Positions 55,308 through 64,000 of a stretch of 64,000 nt of DNA are shown one piece after another. The DNA is from Cognatundibacterium jejuense (GTDB lineage Bacteria; Pseudomonadota; Gammaproteobacteria; Burkholderiales; Burkholderiaceae_D). Numbering within the stretch: the stretch's first letter is position 1; the number at the start of each line of letters is the position of its first letter. The stretch is from contig NZ_JACOFV010000002.1 in the NCBI RefSeq assembly GCF_014284255.1, positions 248,001 to 312,000 on the forward strand. Direction: 5' to 3'. A model generated the notes under the pieces. That model was not told where the DNA came from. It did not search any database and saw only the letters and a list, made by a program, of their open reading frames with translations. Both the position numbers and the translations under genes were made by a program.

Positions 55308-55799
55308 ATGATAGACGCAGCCATTCATTGGTTATTAAATGTTTTAGCGGTACCAGAAATCGGTTTAACCTCAGTCTTTTTGATCAGTTTCATTTCTGCA
55401 ACGCTGATTCCTCTTGGCTCAGAACCTGCAGTATTTGCAGTCATCAAAGCTAATCCGGAATTATTCTGGCCAGTATTAATTGTCGCGACGATAGGTAATA
55501 CCCTGGGTGGTGTGGTTGATTACGGCATGGGTTATGCGGCAAAACAAGCTTTCAGCCGCGAACGCGACAGTTTCTGGTTTGCCTGGCTCAAACGCTTTGG
55601 ACCTAAAACTATGCTTTTAGGCTGGCTGCCCGTTATTGGCGATCCGATTTGTACGCTGGCGGGTTGGCTGCGTTTGCCATTCTGGTCTAGTGTTGGCTAC
55701 ATGGCGATTGGTAAATTTTTACGCTACATCACAATGACCTATCTTTTATTAAAGGTCCCGGATGGCTTTTGGCATCGCGTCGGTGAATTACTAGGATAA
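55308..55799 (+). CDS. YqaA family membrane protein (DedA/VTT-like)
   Basis: 163 residues with about four hydrophobic helices. FISATLIPLGSEPAVFAVI near residue 30 and the re-entrant-type region VVDYGMGYAAKQAF, then LLGWLPVIGDPICTLAGWLR, are characteristic of YqaA, a short relative of DedA. DedA proteins help move membrane lipids and keep proton motive force. It is divergent from ilvA. Confidence 0.85.
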   Translation: MIDAAIHWLLNVLAVPEIGLTSVFLISFISATLIPLGSEPAVFAVIKANPELFWPVLIVATIGNTLGGVVDYGMGYAAKQAFSRERDSFWFAWLKRFGPKTMLLGWLPVIGDPICTLAGWLRLPFWSSVGYMAIGKFLRYITMTYLLLKVPDGFWHRVGELLG

Positions 55800-56031
55800 A
55801 CAGACCGAAGTTGTTTGTTGTTGTGACAAGCTCTTATATTTGTAGTCAAGTTGTCTTATTTCTTGTCTATACTTTTACGACCGTCTATCAGTTTTTGTTT
55901 ATCCAAACTGACAGGTGTCCAGATAGTTAATGAAAAATCAATATCAAAATAACGATAAATTGATACATTCTGGCAACTAGTCTGGGATAATGACGCTTTC
56001 ATTTCACTTCATCCTTAAGAGGACTAAGAAC

Positions 56032-57318
56032 ATGCAGCAAGCAAATACGCCACGTCGTGGCTTTATTCAAGGCATGATCGCAACAGCTGCCGGTGTGACA
56101 CTGACAACATCTGCTATCGCTAAGAATACTGATGTTAAAACTGTTGTTTTGGATAACGCCAAATGGTCGCCACGCAACCATGACTTGGTTGCCGCATTGA
56201 TCGCCAAGCATGGCATTACCAGCAAAAAGTACTCTGCAAAGCGTAAACCGTATGCCGTATTTGACTGGGACAACACCAGTATCATGAACGACTGCGAAGA
56301 AGCTTTGTTGATGTACCAAATCAATAACCTCGCGTTCAAGCTGACGCCTGCTGAGTTTTCCGCGATCATTCGCCAAAACGTTCCTGCTGGTAATTTCGCG
56401 CCAGATTATAAAAATGCAGCGGGCACAATCGTTGACCTGGATAGCCTGTGCACGGATCTGGATAGCGACTACGCATACTTGCATGCCAATTACAAAGGTA
56501 TGGCAGGCAGCATGAGCCTGGCACAAATCGCAGAAACGCCACAATTCCAGGATTTCCGTTCCAAACTGTATTTCATGTATGAAGCAGTAAATGACACGCA
56601 TGGTGTTAATGTTGGTTATCCATGGGTTATTTACTTCTTCGCGAACATGACAGTGAGCGAAGTGGCTCAACTGGCAGAAGCATCCAACGATGCAAATCTG
56701 GGAATGGGCTTGTCTAAAGTTAAATACACCAGCCCGGCATCGTTGCCAGGCAAAGCTGGTGTCGTAACGACTGCACATTTCCACGGTATCCGTTTGTGTA
56801 CAGAAGTTGCTACATTGATGGACACTTTCCGTCAAAACGGCTTTGACGTTTATGTCAGCACTGCTTCGTTGGAGCACGTTGTGGGCGTATTCGCTTCCAA
56901 TCCAAAATATGGCTACCATGTACCACGTGAAAATGTATTAGGCCTGCGTTTGGAACAAGATGGCGAAGTATTGAAAAATGCTTACCGCAAAGACTGGCCT
57001 CTGAACTGGGGTCCAGGCAAATCTGTCGTGATCAAGCGTGAATTGGTTGCAAGTAAAGGCTACGGTCCAGTGTTTGTTGCTGGCGATAGCGATGGCGACT
57101 ACGATATGTTGCGCGATTTCCAGGACACAGAATTGGGTCTGATCGTGAACCGTCTGAAAAAAGGAAAAATTGGTGAGTTGTCTAAATTAGCTGCCGACAG
57201 CATCAAAGAAGCTCATCCACGTTTCGCATTGCAAGGTCGTCAAGAATCGACAGGTAACTGGTTGCCTGTCGAAACCACACTGAAATACGGCAAAACTTCA
57301 GTAGCATTGGTTGGTTAA
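56032..57318 (+). CDS. Exported HAD-superfamily phosphatase (phosphorylcholine phosphatase-like)
   Basis: 428 residues from ATG 56032 with AGAGGA upstream. The N-terminus PRRGFIQGMIATAAGVTLTT looks like a Tat signal ending near SAIAKN. HAD motif I is VFDWDNTSIMND, motif II-like YVSTASLEHVVG, and motif IV is VAGDSDGDYDML. The layout, with a long insertion between motifs I and II, resembles PchP phosphorylcholine phosphatases. Substrate not proven. A strong terminator follows. Confidence 0.75.
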   Translation: MQQANTPRRGFIQGMIATAAGVTLTTSAIAKNTDVKTVVLDNAKWSPRNHDLVAALIAKHGITSKKYSAKRKPYAVFDWDNTSIMNDCEEALLMYQINNLAFKLTPAEFSAIIRQNVPAGNFAPDYKNAAGTIVDLDSLCTDLDSDYAYLHANYKGMAGSMSLAQIAETPQFQDFRSKLYFMYEAVNDTHGVNVGYPWVIYFFANMTVSEVAQLAEASNDANLGMGLSKVKYTSPASLPGKAGVVTTAHFHGIRLCTEVATLMDTFRQNGFDVYVSTASLEHVVGVFASNPKYGYHVPRENVLGLRLEQDGEVLKNAYRKDWPLNWGPGKSVVIKRELVASKGYGPVFVAGDSDGDYDMLRDFQDTELGLIVNRLKKGKIGELSKLAADSIKEAHPRFALQGRQESTGNWLPVETTLKYGKTSVALVG

Positions 57319-57403
57319 TTATTTACCTGAATTTTCCTGAATTTGCCTGAATAGCTTATTGAATAATTTTTCTATAAGCTATATATAAGGCTTTGCACTT
57401 AGC

Positions 57404-57436
57404 AAAAACGCCCATGCTGAACATGGGCGTTTTTTT
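57404..57436 (+). terminator. Terminator after the HAD phosphatase gene
   Basis: AAAAACGCCCATG, loop CTGAA, CATGGGCGTTTTTTT: a 13-bp stem with T-run on the plus strand, 86 bp after the stop codon. Confidence 0.92.
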
Positions 57437-57550
57437 ATTATCCGAGGCTTTCAGTCAAAACACTGCCCACCTGGAATCTCATTTTCATAACATTGACGAA
57501 ATTGATGCATCGCCCCCAAGCTCAGGAAACGCTGGGTTGAATAAGAGTTT

Positions 57551-58687
57551 TTATGTTTCAGCTGCTAAAGACATTAACAAAGTCTTGATCGGTGCAGGTA
57601 ATGCTGCATCACGCATTTCGGATAAATTCATCCAAACATGCGTATCCTCAGAAACTACAGAATATCGCTGATCCAACGCAATAAAGAGTGGTTGAATATG
57701 TAATTTAAAATGAGTAAACACATGCTCTATCAACGGCATTTTTCGCATGCTGCCCACTTCGCCAAATTGAGCGATTGCTTGTTGTAATACATGCTCGTCA
57801 ATGCTATTTTGTGGAACATCTTTTTCCAATGCCGTCATTCCATTCAACTCTGGCAAAGATAACAGACCGCCCCAAATTCCACTGTCTGGGCGACGCTCAA
57901 GCAAAACCTGGTTATTGCTGAGCAAAACTAACATCACAGCATGTTTTTCTTTGATCTGCTTTTTCGGCTTACGGGTTGGTAATTCGGCGGTGCGATTTTC
58001 CGCGTGTGCCACACATCGCGCTTGCAAAGGGCACCGTGGGCAGGCCGGACTGCTGCGGGTACACAAGGTCGCACCCAAATCCATCAAGCCCTGGGTATAG
58101 GCTTCTATGCCAACTTCGGGCAACAATGCCATTGCCCTTTGCCATAAATCATCTTCGATTGGTTTGCTGCCAGGATAACCTGCGATACCAAATACTCGTG
58201 TAAATACGCGTTTGACATTGCCGTCCAAAATCGCTGCCGTCGTGCCATAGGAAAAAGCCGTGATCGCCGCTGCCGTCGAGCGTCCTATACCGGGTAGCTG
58301 CTCCAGCAACAAAGGATCGACTGGAAAGTGTCCATCATATTTTTCGACAACCTGCTTTGCACATTGATGCAAATTACGAGCACGGGTATAGTACCCAAGA
58401 CCACTCCAGTGCGCCATGACAGATTCTGCGGGTGCTGCAGCGAGATCAAATACAGTGGGATAGCTTTGCAGAAATTTTTCGTAGTAGGGAATAACTGCCG
58501 TTACCTGAGTTTGCTGCAACATAATTTCCGACAGCCAGACGCGATAGGCTTCGCGGCTTTGTTGCCATGGCAGCAGATGTCTGCCATGTTGCTTTTGCCA
58601 TTGAATGACGGCATGTGAAAAACTGGGATCAACAAATTCAGGATGAATAAAATTGGCGGCCGCAGCCGCCGGAATACGACGTTTCAT
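57551..58687 (-). CDS. mutY: A/G-specific adenine glycosylase MutY
   Basis: Removes adenine mispaired with 8-oxoguanine. 378 residues. HhH region LLEQLPGIGRSTAAAITAF with catalytic Asp in the following AAILDGNVKRV. EIMLQQTQVTAVIPYY has the catalytic Glu. The [4Fe-4S] cluster is CX6CX2CX5C in CTRSSPACPRCPLQARC. A C-terminal NUDIX-like domain starts about residue 245 (KHAVMLVLLSNNQVLLERRP). It is 7 bp after the dynamin-like gene. Neighbour mutM acts in the same 8-oxoguanine pathway. Confidence 0.96.
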   Translation of the reverse strand: MKRRIPAAAAANFIHPEFVDPSFSHAVIQWQKQHGRHLLPWQQSREAYRVWLSEIMLQQTQVTAVIPYYEKFLQSYPTVFDLAAAPAESVMAHWSGLGYYTRARNLHQCAKQVVEKYDGHFPVDPLLLEQLPGIGRSTAAAITAFSYGTTAAILDGNVKRVFTRVFGIAGYPGSKPIEDDLWQRAMALLPEVGIEAYTQGLMDLGATLCTRSSPACPRCPLQARCVAHAENRTAELPTRKPKKQIKEKHAVMLVLLSNNQVLLERRPDSGIWGGLLSLPELNGMTALEKDVPQNSIDEHVLQQAIAQFGEVGSMRKMPLIEHVFTHFKLHIQPLFIALDQRYSVVSEDTHVWMNLSEMRDAALPAPIKTLLMSLAAET

Positions 58688-58694
58688 GTAATTT

Positions 58695-60632
58695 TTAAGC
58701 GGCTGCCCGGAGTGCGTTTAAGTCAGCCGACAAGGCTGCTTTTAATTTATTTTCGAGAGCAAGCAGTGAATTTTTCTGTGCATCTACTTCGCTTTGCAGT
58801 GCTTCGAAGGATGCGATTTTATCTTCCAGACTGTCAGTTGCCATGTGAATACGTTGTATCGACTGCATGCGATTTTTCAGTTGCGCTTTATGTTCGCGAA
58901 TTTGGGCTTCCAACGGCGCCATCACCACTTTCTGCCACGCTTCGACATCCTTATTCGCTTGCAAGAAATTTTGTTTTACACGCGCAGCAACGGAATCAAA
59001 AAACTTATGTACCAATGCAACGCGAGTATTAGTTAGCATCGTGGTTGCGCTGAACTGCTTTTGGTAAACCACTTCAATCGCTTCCAATTCTTTAATATAT
59101 TTTTCCAGAGAAAATGCCATCGGCGCTGACAATGCCAGACCGTGTTCGGTAGAAAATTTGCGATACATGACCGACATCATTTCTGAAATTTCATCGGTCT
59201 TTTTATTCGACACAATCAGATTCAATTTAACCTGAGCAAAAAACTGCTTGATCGCATCACGTAAACCAACGGATAAATAACTTTTTTCCATCGTTTCCCG
59301 GGTTTTGCGGATTTCTTCACGCAATATATCCATTCCAAGGCTGGTGTAGACCTCGGTCGACAATTTAGTGAAGACCGCACGCGTTCCCTGCATGCGAATC
59401 AGACTGGCATCAAATTCTTTTTTCTCTGTATCAACACGTTTCATCATGTGTTCAATGACATTCATATTCTTGCCGCGCAAACTCTTTAATTCCAGCATTT
59501 GCTCAACCACATTACGGCCACGTGAGTTGATGATCGCTTGTTGTGCGTTGGTGATCTCAGCAATCTCAGCAGCCAATTGCGAGCGGATAATACTTTGTTT
59601 GGCAGGAATCAATTCTTTAGACAGCGCGTATTCGAGTGCTGGCAAGCGGCTCTTTGCCAATAATGGTGCGTCTTTGTTGATTTTAGCAACCAGGCCTTTT
59701 TGTGCAGATACTGGAAAAATCTGCTTTTCCTCCAGCGCCAAGGTGTGCGCTACCGTCGCCACCTGACGTGCCAACTGGGTTTCAATTTCTTCGTGGGTGC
59801 GTAATTCGTCCCACATACTATCAATTTTATTTAACACCACCATACGGCCAGGACCACTGCCGATATGATTACGCCAGACGTCAATATCGCTCTTGGTGAC
59901 GCCGGTGTCAGCAGCAAGGATAAACAACACCGCATGCGCGTTCGGGATCAGATTCAAGGTCAGTTCTGGTTCCGTACCGATTGCATTTAAGCCTGGTGTA
60001 TCAACAATAATCAAACCTTCTTTGAGCAAAGGATGTGGGAAATTCACAATCGCATGACGCCATTGTGAAATTTCAACCATGCCATTTTCATCCACCTCAA
60101 GTGCTGCGTCCGGGTCTTCTTCATCAAATAAGCCGTATGACTTGGCAACGTCTATCGTCACCTTCTTCGTCAGGCTAACTTGTTTGAATGCTTCTAACAT
60201 ACCGTCGCCGGAATTAATATTTAAGGGCAAGACCGTCCAGACGTGGCTCTGCCCCTTGTACTCACTGGTCGATTGCGTTTCCGAACGGGTTTCTATCGGC
60301 AATAAACGAATGCAAGGTGGAATTGTGTCGTCGTACAACAATTCGGTTGGACACATGGTTGTACGACCAGCAGACGAAGGCAAAATACGCTGACCGTAAT
60401 CAGCGAAAAAAATCGCGTTAATTAATTCTGATTTACCGCGCGAAAACTCCGCGACGAAGGCAATCGATAATTTATCATCGACCAGACGCTCCATCAGACG
60501 CGACAGACGTTGATCTGCCGCAGCATCAGCCATATCTGATCCACCAATCCAGGCACGATATTGCTCGAGCGCCCGGGCGACACCCTTGCGCCATTCGCTG
60601 TACTCTTGGAATTTTTGAACCAAATTGCTCAT
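58695..60632 (-). CDS. Dynamin-like GTPase
   Basis: 645 residues. G1 FVAEFSRGKSELINAIFF, G3 IVDTPGLNAIG, G4 VVLNKIDSMWDE. The C-terminal two-thirds are helical coiled coil (VEQMLELKSLRGKNMNVIEH, ending KNSLLALENKLKAALSADLN), as expected for the bundle and stalk of bacterial dynamin-like proteins. These remodel or protect membranes, but the role of this group is unknown. Its N-terminal 40 residues are not membrane-spanning. It sits between mutM and mutY on one strand. Confidence 0.88.
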   Translation of the reverse strand: MSNLVQKFQEYSEWRKGVARALEQYRAWIGGSDMADAAADQRLSRLMERLVDDKLSIAFVAEFSRGKSELINAIFFADYGQRILPSSAGRTTMCPTELLYDDTIPPCIRLLPIETRSETQSTSEYKGQSHVWTVLPLNINSGDGMLEAFKQVSLTKKVTIDVAKSYGLFDEEDPDAALEVDENGMVEISQWRHAIVNFPHPLLKEGLIIVDTPGLNAIGTEPELTLNLIPNAHAVLFILAADTGVTKSDIDVWRNHIGSGPGRMVVLNKIDSMWDELRTHEEIETQLARQVATVAHTLALEEKQIFPVSAQKGLVAKINKDAPLLAKSRLPALEYALSKELIPAKQSIIRSQLAAEIAEITNAQQAIINSRGRNVVEQMLELKSLRGKNMNVIEHMMKRVDTEKKEFDASLIRMQGTRAVFTKLSTEVYTSLGMDILREEIRKTRETMEKSYLSVGLRDAIKQFFAQVKLNLIVSNKKTDEISEMMSVMYRKFSTEHGLALSAPMAFSLEKYIKELEAIEVVYQKQFSATTMLTNTRVALVHKFFDSVAARVKQNFLQANKDVEAWQKVVMAPLEAQIREHKAQLKNRMQSIQRIHMATDSLEDKIASFEALQSEVDAQKNSLLALENKLKAALSADLNALRAAA

Positions 60633-60732
60633 GTTTCCCTCAGTTAATTTTCTATTCGTTTAGTATATATGGAAGCGTGAGAAAATACGCGCAAAACGCG
60701 CAAACACGGCGATTTGAGACAACAAAAGCCAA

Positions 60733-61554
60733 TTATTTCTGGCAAAATACACAATAAAAACTACTTCTTTGTCCCTGACGTATTTGTCGAATAGGCGTCT
60801 GGCAAATTCGACATGCCTCACCAGCGCGGTCATACACAAAGTAATTTTGCTGAAAATAACCACTTTGACCATTCACACTAATAAAGTCTTTCAGCGTGCT
60901 GCCACCCTGCTCTATCGCCGCGGCCAATGTCTCACGAATGGCGCTGACCAGCAAATTATAACGAGCCAGACTGATGCGTTTTGCCTGAATTTTAGGATTA
61001 ATACGCGCTTTGAATAAGCTTTCTGACGCGTAAATGTTACCGACCCCAACCACAATGTCCCCGGCTAACAACACTTGCTTAATCGGGGCACTACGCGTTC
61101 TGCTCTCCTCAAACAGAAGTTCAGCATTAAATCCGGCTTCTAGTGGTTCCACACCCAAGCCACTCAATAAGGGATGATGTTCGATGTTGCCGTCTTCCAA
61201 CGCATGCCAGAGCACTGCTCCGAAGCGCCGCGGATCAGTCATCCTCAAGCATTGTTCGTCGATAATAATGTCAATATGGTCGTGTTTAGCCGCCGGCGTG
61301 TTACGCGGCAAGATGCGTAAGTGTCCGGACATGCCTAAATGAATCAGCACAGTGCCATGGGTAAAGTTCAACAATAAATATTTACCACGACGTCCCGTTG
61401 AGAGCACCTTTTGTCCAGCCAAGAGGGCGCGCAAATTTGCCGGGAATGGCCAGCGAAGACCTTCGCGTCGCAAAATAACATCAGTCACCACGCGTCCCGT
61501 CAAATGCGGATCCACACCACGGCGCGTCACTTCAACTTCAGGTAATTCAGGCAT
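60733..61554 (-). CDS. mutM: Formamidopyrimidine-DNA glycosylase MutM
   Basis: Excises 8-oxoguanine and formamidopyrimidine. 273 residues. The N-terminal MPELPEVEVTRRG carries catalytic Pro2 and Glu3. Central VGNIYASESLF (helix-two-turn-helix, Lys57-type TGRRGKYLLLNF). C-terminal zinc finger CRICQTPIRQIRQGQRSSFY with a final CVFCQK. No lesion is seen. It is first of the minus-strand set mutM - dynamin - mutY with a 100-bp gap. Confidence 0.96.
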   Translation of the reverse strand: MPELPEVEVTRRGVDPHLTGRVVTDVILRREGLRWPFPANLRALLAGQKVLSTGRRGKYLLLNFTHGTVLIHLGMSGHLRILPRNTPAAKHDHIDIIIDEQCLRMTDPRRFGAVLWHALEDGNIEHHPLLSGLGVEPLEAGFNAELLFEESRTRSAPIKQVLLAGDIVVGVGNIYASESLFKARINPKIQAKRISLARYNLLVSAIRETLAAAIEQGGSTLKDFISVNGQSGYFQQNYFVYDRAGEACRICQTPIRQIRQGQRSSFYCVFCQK

Positions 61555-61822
61555 CGTCTGGAACTTTTATTGAAAAAATGGTTCTACAATTAGCTTTTTA
61601 CAAGAAAAAACCTTAGGCGCAACAATGTCATAATCAACTTATTCTGTAAATCATCTATGTCTATATCTACGTCTGTTATTCGGGTGTTTACCGAAAATCG
61701 CCTTGTCTTTACAATTTGACACAAGACTTATACCGTTTTATCACTGATTAGTCATTGGCGAAAATACACACCTTGAATACTTCAGCGTAAAATCAGCCAT
61801 CAACGCTCATTTCGGATTCGTC

Positions 61823-63670
61823 TTGAAAACTATTTCTGCTTCTGTCACTACCTCCATTGTATCCGCACTTCGCCCAGCGGCTTATCTCACTTGTGCTGCG
61901 CTATTATCAGCGTGTGCCAGTTTAGGAGGTAAGACCACCAGCACTGGTACTGATACCAATCATGCCCACGAAGCTGCACAAGCGGCATTAGCCGCAGACA
62001 AGGATTTGAATGGAGCAGCACCTCCCGTCATTGAAAATAAAGAAAAACTACCAAATGCGGTACTCACTGATGAGCTGTTTTACAAAATACTAACCGCTGA
62101 AATTGCCTATCAGCGAGGAAGCTGGCAAGCAGCCTATGTCACTTTACTGACCACCGCACAGCAAACCCGCGACCCCAGACTCGCCCGACGTTCTGCTGAA
62201 ATCGCTCTAAGCGCCAAGCAAGCGGGCGAAGCATTAGTGGCGATACGCTTATGGCGCGAACTGGCTCCAGATTCCAATGAAGCGACTCAGTACTACCTCG
62301 GCTTCATGGTCATGAATAATAATTTGTCTGAGATCAAGCAAGTATTTACAGAAAAATTAGCCAACGCAGATAGCAAGCAATATGGCGTGATCATGCTACA
62401 AGCGCAGCGCTTGTTATCTCGCGCACGAGATAAAAATGCTGCATTTGACGTGCTTGAAGAAATTCTTGCACCATACAAGGCATTGCCGGAAGCTCACCTT
62501 GCGCTGGCGCAAGGCGCCTACAACAAGGGAGATGGTCAGCGCGCAATCATTGAAGCGAAAATCATGCTCGCGGCACATCCTGAATCGCAATTGGCGATTC
62601 TGACAATTGCGCAGGCCTCGGCGCAACCTGATGCGGCACAGGCTTTAGCAGGATTTATTGCGAAAAATCCTGGCGCGCGCGATATTCGCCTGGCATATGC
62701 CAGTATCCTCATCGATCTCAAGCAATTCGATAAAGCCCAGGAACAATTTCAACTGCTGTTGCGTGACACTCCGGATGACCTCAACTCGATGTACACACTT
62801 GGCGTGTTGGCACTGGGAAAAAATCAATTGCAGCAAGCGGAAGAATATTTTTTACGCTACTTAAAAACGCTTGAAGAAAAATCAGAGGATCGCGACGCTA
62901 CATCTACCTACATGAATCTGGCGGGGATTGCGATAGATCGTAAAGACTACAAATCTGCACAGGAATGGCTAGCCAAAATCGAGTCATACGAAGGACGCAA
63001 TCCGGCCTGGTTCAATGCGCAATTGCGGCGCGCCAGCCTGCTTATCAAACTCAGTAACACCGACGAAGCGCTGAGTTTATTGCACGAACTCAAGCCAACA
63101 GCAGAAAATGATCAACTTCAGGTAATACAAACAGAAGCACAAATCTTAAGAGATACACGACAAACTGATCGCGCCGAACAAGTTTTCAAAGCAGGTTTAG
63201 CAGCACATCCGAACAGTCCGGATTTAATGTATGACTACGCGATGTTATTAGAATCTCAGGATCGTGTACTACAAATGGAAACGCTGTTGCGGAAGGTGAT
63301 TGAACTAGCTCCCAATAGCCAGCATGCATACAACGCGCTTGGTTATTCCTTTGCTGATCGCAATATAAAGCTCGAAGAAGCCTTGGTGCTGATAGAAAAA
63401 GCTAATCAATTAGCGCCGGATGATCCGTTCATTCTTGATAGCCTCGGTTGGGTGAAGTTCCGCCTTGCCAAATACGATGAGGCAGAAACCGCCTTACGTC
63501 GCGCCTACGAACTACGTCCGGATGCCGATATTGCAGTACATCTTGGCGAAGTCCTGTGGCGCGCAGGCAATAAAGACAAGGCGGTCAAATTGTGGCGCGA
63601 AGCGCGCACCAAAGACCCGGAAAATTCATCACTAAAAAGCACTCTGGATCGCTTGAACGTCCATCTGTAG
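61823..63670 (+). CDS. TPR-repeat lipoprotein
   Basis: 615 residues from a TTG start. A lipobox LLSAC near Cys31 follows the signal region. At least eight TPR-type helix pairs are visible, for example LDSLGWVKFRLAKYDEAETA, YNALGYSFADRNIKLEEAL and YTLGVLALGKNQLQQAEEYF. The protein is placed directly before lolB, as in other Burkholderiales, which suggests a role in outer-membrane assembly or lipoprotein handling. Partner not known. Confidence 0.88.
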   Translation: MKTISASVTTSIVSALRPAAYLTCAALLSACASLGGKTTSTGTDTNHAHEAAQAALAADKDLNGAAPPVIENKEKLPNAVLTDELFYKILTAEIAYQRGSWQAAYVTLLTTAQQTRDPRLARRSAEIALSAKQAGEALVAIRLWRELAPDSNEATQYYLGFMVMNNNLSEIKQVFTEKLANADSKQYGVIMLQAQRLLSRARDKNAAFDVLEEILAPYKALPEAHLALAQGAYNKGDGQRAIIEAKIMLAAHPESQLAILTIAQASAQPDAAQALAGFIAKNPGARDIRLAYASILIDLKQFDKAQEQFQLLLRDTPDDLNSMYTLGVLALGKNQLQQAEEYFLRYLKTLEEKSEDRDATSTYMNLAGIAIDRKDYKSAQEWLAKIESYEGRNPAWFNAQLRRASLLIKLSNTDEALSLLHELKPTAENDQLQVIQTEAQILRDTRQTDRAEQVFKAGLAAHPNSPDLMYDYAMLLESQDRVLQMETLLRKVIELAPNSQHAYNALGYSFADRNIKLEEALVLIEKANQLAPDDPFILDSLGWVKFRLAKYDEAETALRRAYELRPDADIAVHLGEVLWRAGNKDKAVKLWREARTKDPENSSLKSTLDRLNVHL

Positions 63671-63696
63671 AGCCTGGACCAGAATCCTTCTTTGAC

Positions 63697-63746
63697 GGCC
63701 GAATTGCTTGCATTTGGAAATAAATCAAATGCAAGCAAATTCAGGC
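63697..63746. repeat. Long inverted repeat between the TPR gene and lolB
   Basis: GAATTGCTTGCATTTG pairs with CAAATGCAAGCAAATTC around a 9-base loop, and the stem extends to flanking GGCC. There is one bulged base. There is no T-run, so it is not a standard terminator. It could attenuate or stabilise mRNA between the TPR gene and lolB. Confidence 0.7.
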
Positions 63747-63780
63747 CAGCACATACCAATGCAACTAAAATCATCAATAC

Positions 63781-64000
63781 ATGATATTCAAATATAGCCG
63801 ATGGCTAACGCTATCTGTGATGTTCGCCAGCGTAATACTGTGCAGTGCCTGCGCCAGTATTGGCATGCAACAAGGGCAAAATAGCGTCAATGCGACCAGC
63901 TTCGATTCGCGCACCTATCAAGACAACATACAACTGAGTGGAAAAATATCGGTACGCTACGAAAAAGATAATAAGCTGCAACAATTGCCAGGCAGCTTTG
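63781..64000 (+). CDS. lolB: Outer-membrane lipoprotein LolB, 3' end outside window
   Basis: 73 residues visible. Signal region MIFKYSRWLTLSVMFASVIL followed by a lipobox-like LCSACAS (Cys near 21-24). IQLSGKISVRYEKDNK matches the LolB pattern (LxGRISVRY). LolB receives lipoproteins from LolA and inserts them in the outer membrane. ispE usually follows in this order of bacteria. Confidence 0.85.
   Translation, partial: MIFKYSRWLTLSVMFASVILCSACASIGMQQGQNSVNATSFDSRTYQDNIQLSGKISVRYEKDNKLQQLPGSF

Noticed and set aside
1-64000. tRNA, rRNA, CRISPR arrays, prophage or intact insertion sequences
   Set aside because: Looked for by eye through conserved motifs, repeat spacing and gene content; none recognised.

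Overview
The window looks like a chromosomal segment of a betaproteobacterium of the order Burkholderiales, most likely family Oxalobacteraceae (Undibacterium/Herminiimonas-like). This rests on gene order and families: FAD/Fe-S dehydrogenase with DUF3683 - HIT - DUF971 - ubiE - Tim44-like - ubiJ - ubiB; ptsN - hprK - rapZ; queF next to ilvA; mutM - TPR lipoprotein - lolB. Base composition is moderate and non-coding stretches are AT-rich. No rRNA, tRNA, CRISPR array or intact insertion sequence was recognised. The assignment is inference; no search was run.

Layout. 1-8 kb: 3' part of sbcC, two conserved proteins (DUF2322, DUF885-like), a small SSB-like OB-fold protein and a membrane PAS-GGDEF diguanylate cyclase. 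8-9 kb: bluB behind a cobalamin riboswitch. 9.1-16.5 kb: a sugar-uptake regulon on the minus strand. It holds a TonB-dependent receptor, an MFS transporter, a beta-phosphoglucomutase and a GH65 glycoside phosphorylase. The GH65 and receptor genes share a nearly identical promoter/operator module carrying a TGTTATCGATAACA-type palindrome. A solitary LacI-family regulator at 26.1 kb is the only sugar-type regulator in the window.

16.8-23.6 kb is the least ordinary part. It holds a secreted protein with three CX10C repeats, a beta/gamma-crystallin plus glycine-zipper protein, a clear LuxR-type response-regulator pseudogene, and small membrane ORFs. These are followed by a series of divergent relatives of known families that seem to have lost their hallmark residues: a KdpC-like protein without KdpA/B, a MarC-like membrane protein, and a ParA-like protein with no P-loop. 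A dapA homologue lies among them and a normal kup potassium transporter follows.

25.6-31.9 kb: a nested repeat upstream of lacI, a FemAB/CelD-type acyltransferase, tandem paralogous formyltransferases, and pssA (phosphatidylserine synthase). 32-42.7 kb: ubiquinone genes and the long FAD/Fe-S dehydrogenase operon. 43.1-46.5 kb: a three-gene operon with coupled stop/start overlaps (secreted TAP-type hydrolase, NatA, NatB). 46.6-48.9 kb: the PTS-Ntr/RapZ group. 49-51.7 kb: a PAS-GAF-PAS-GGDEF-EAL protein. 51.9-57.3 kb: pagP, queF, ilvA, a DedA/YqaA protein and a HAD phosphatase with a Tat-like signal. 57.5-61.6 kb: mutY, a dynamin-like GTPase and mutM. 61.8-64 kb: a TPR lipoprotein and the start of lolB.

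Functional themes are DNA repair (sbcC, mutY, mutM), ubiquinone synthesis, cell-envelope lipids (pssA, pagP, lolB), c-di-GMP signalling (two proteins), and oligosaccharide uptake with phosphorolysis.
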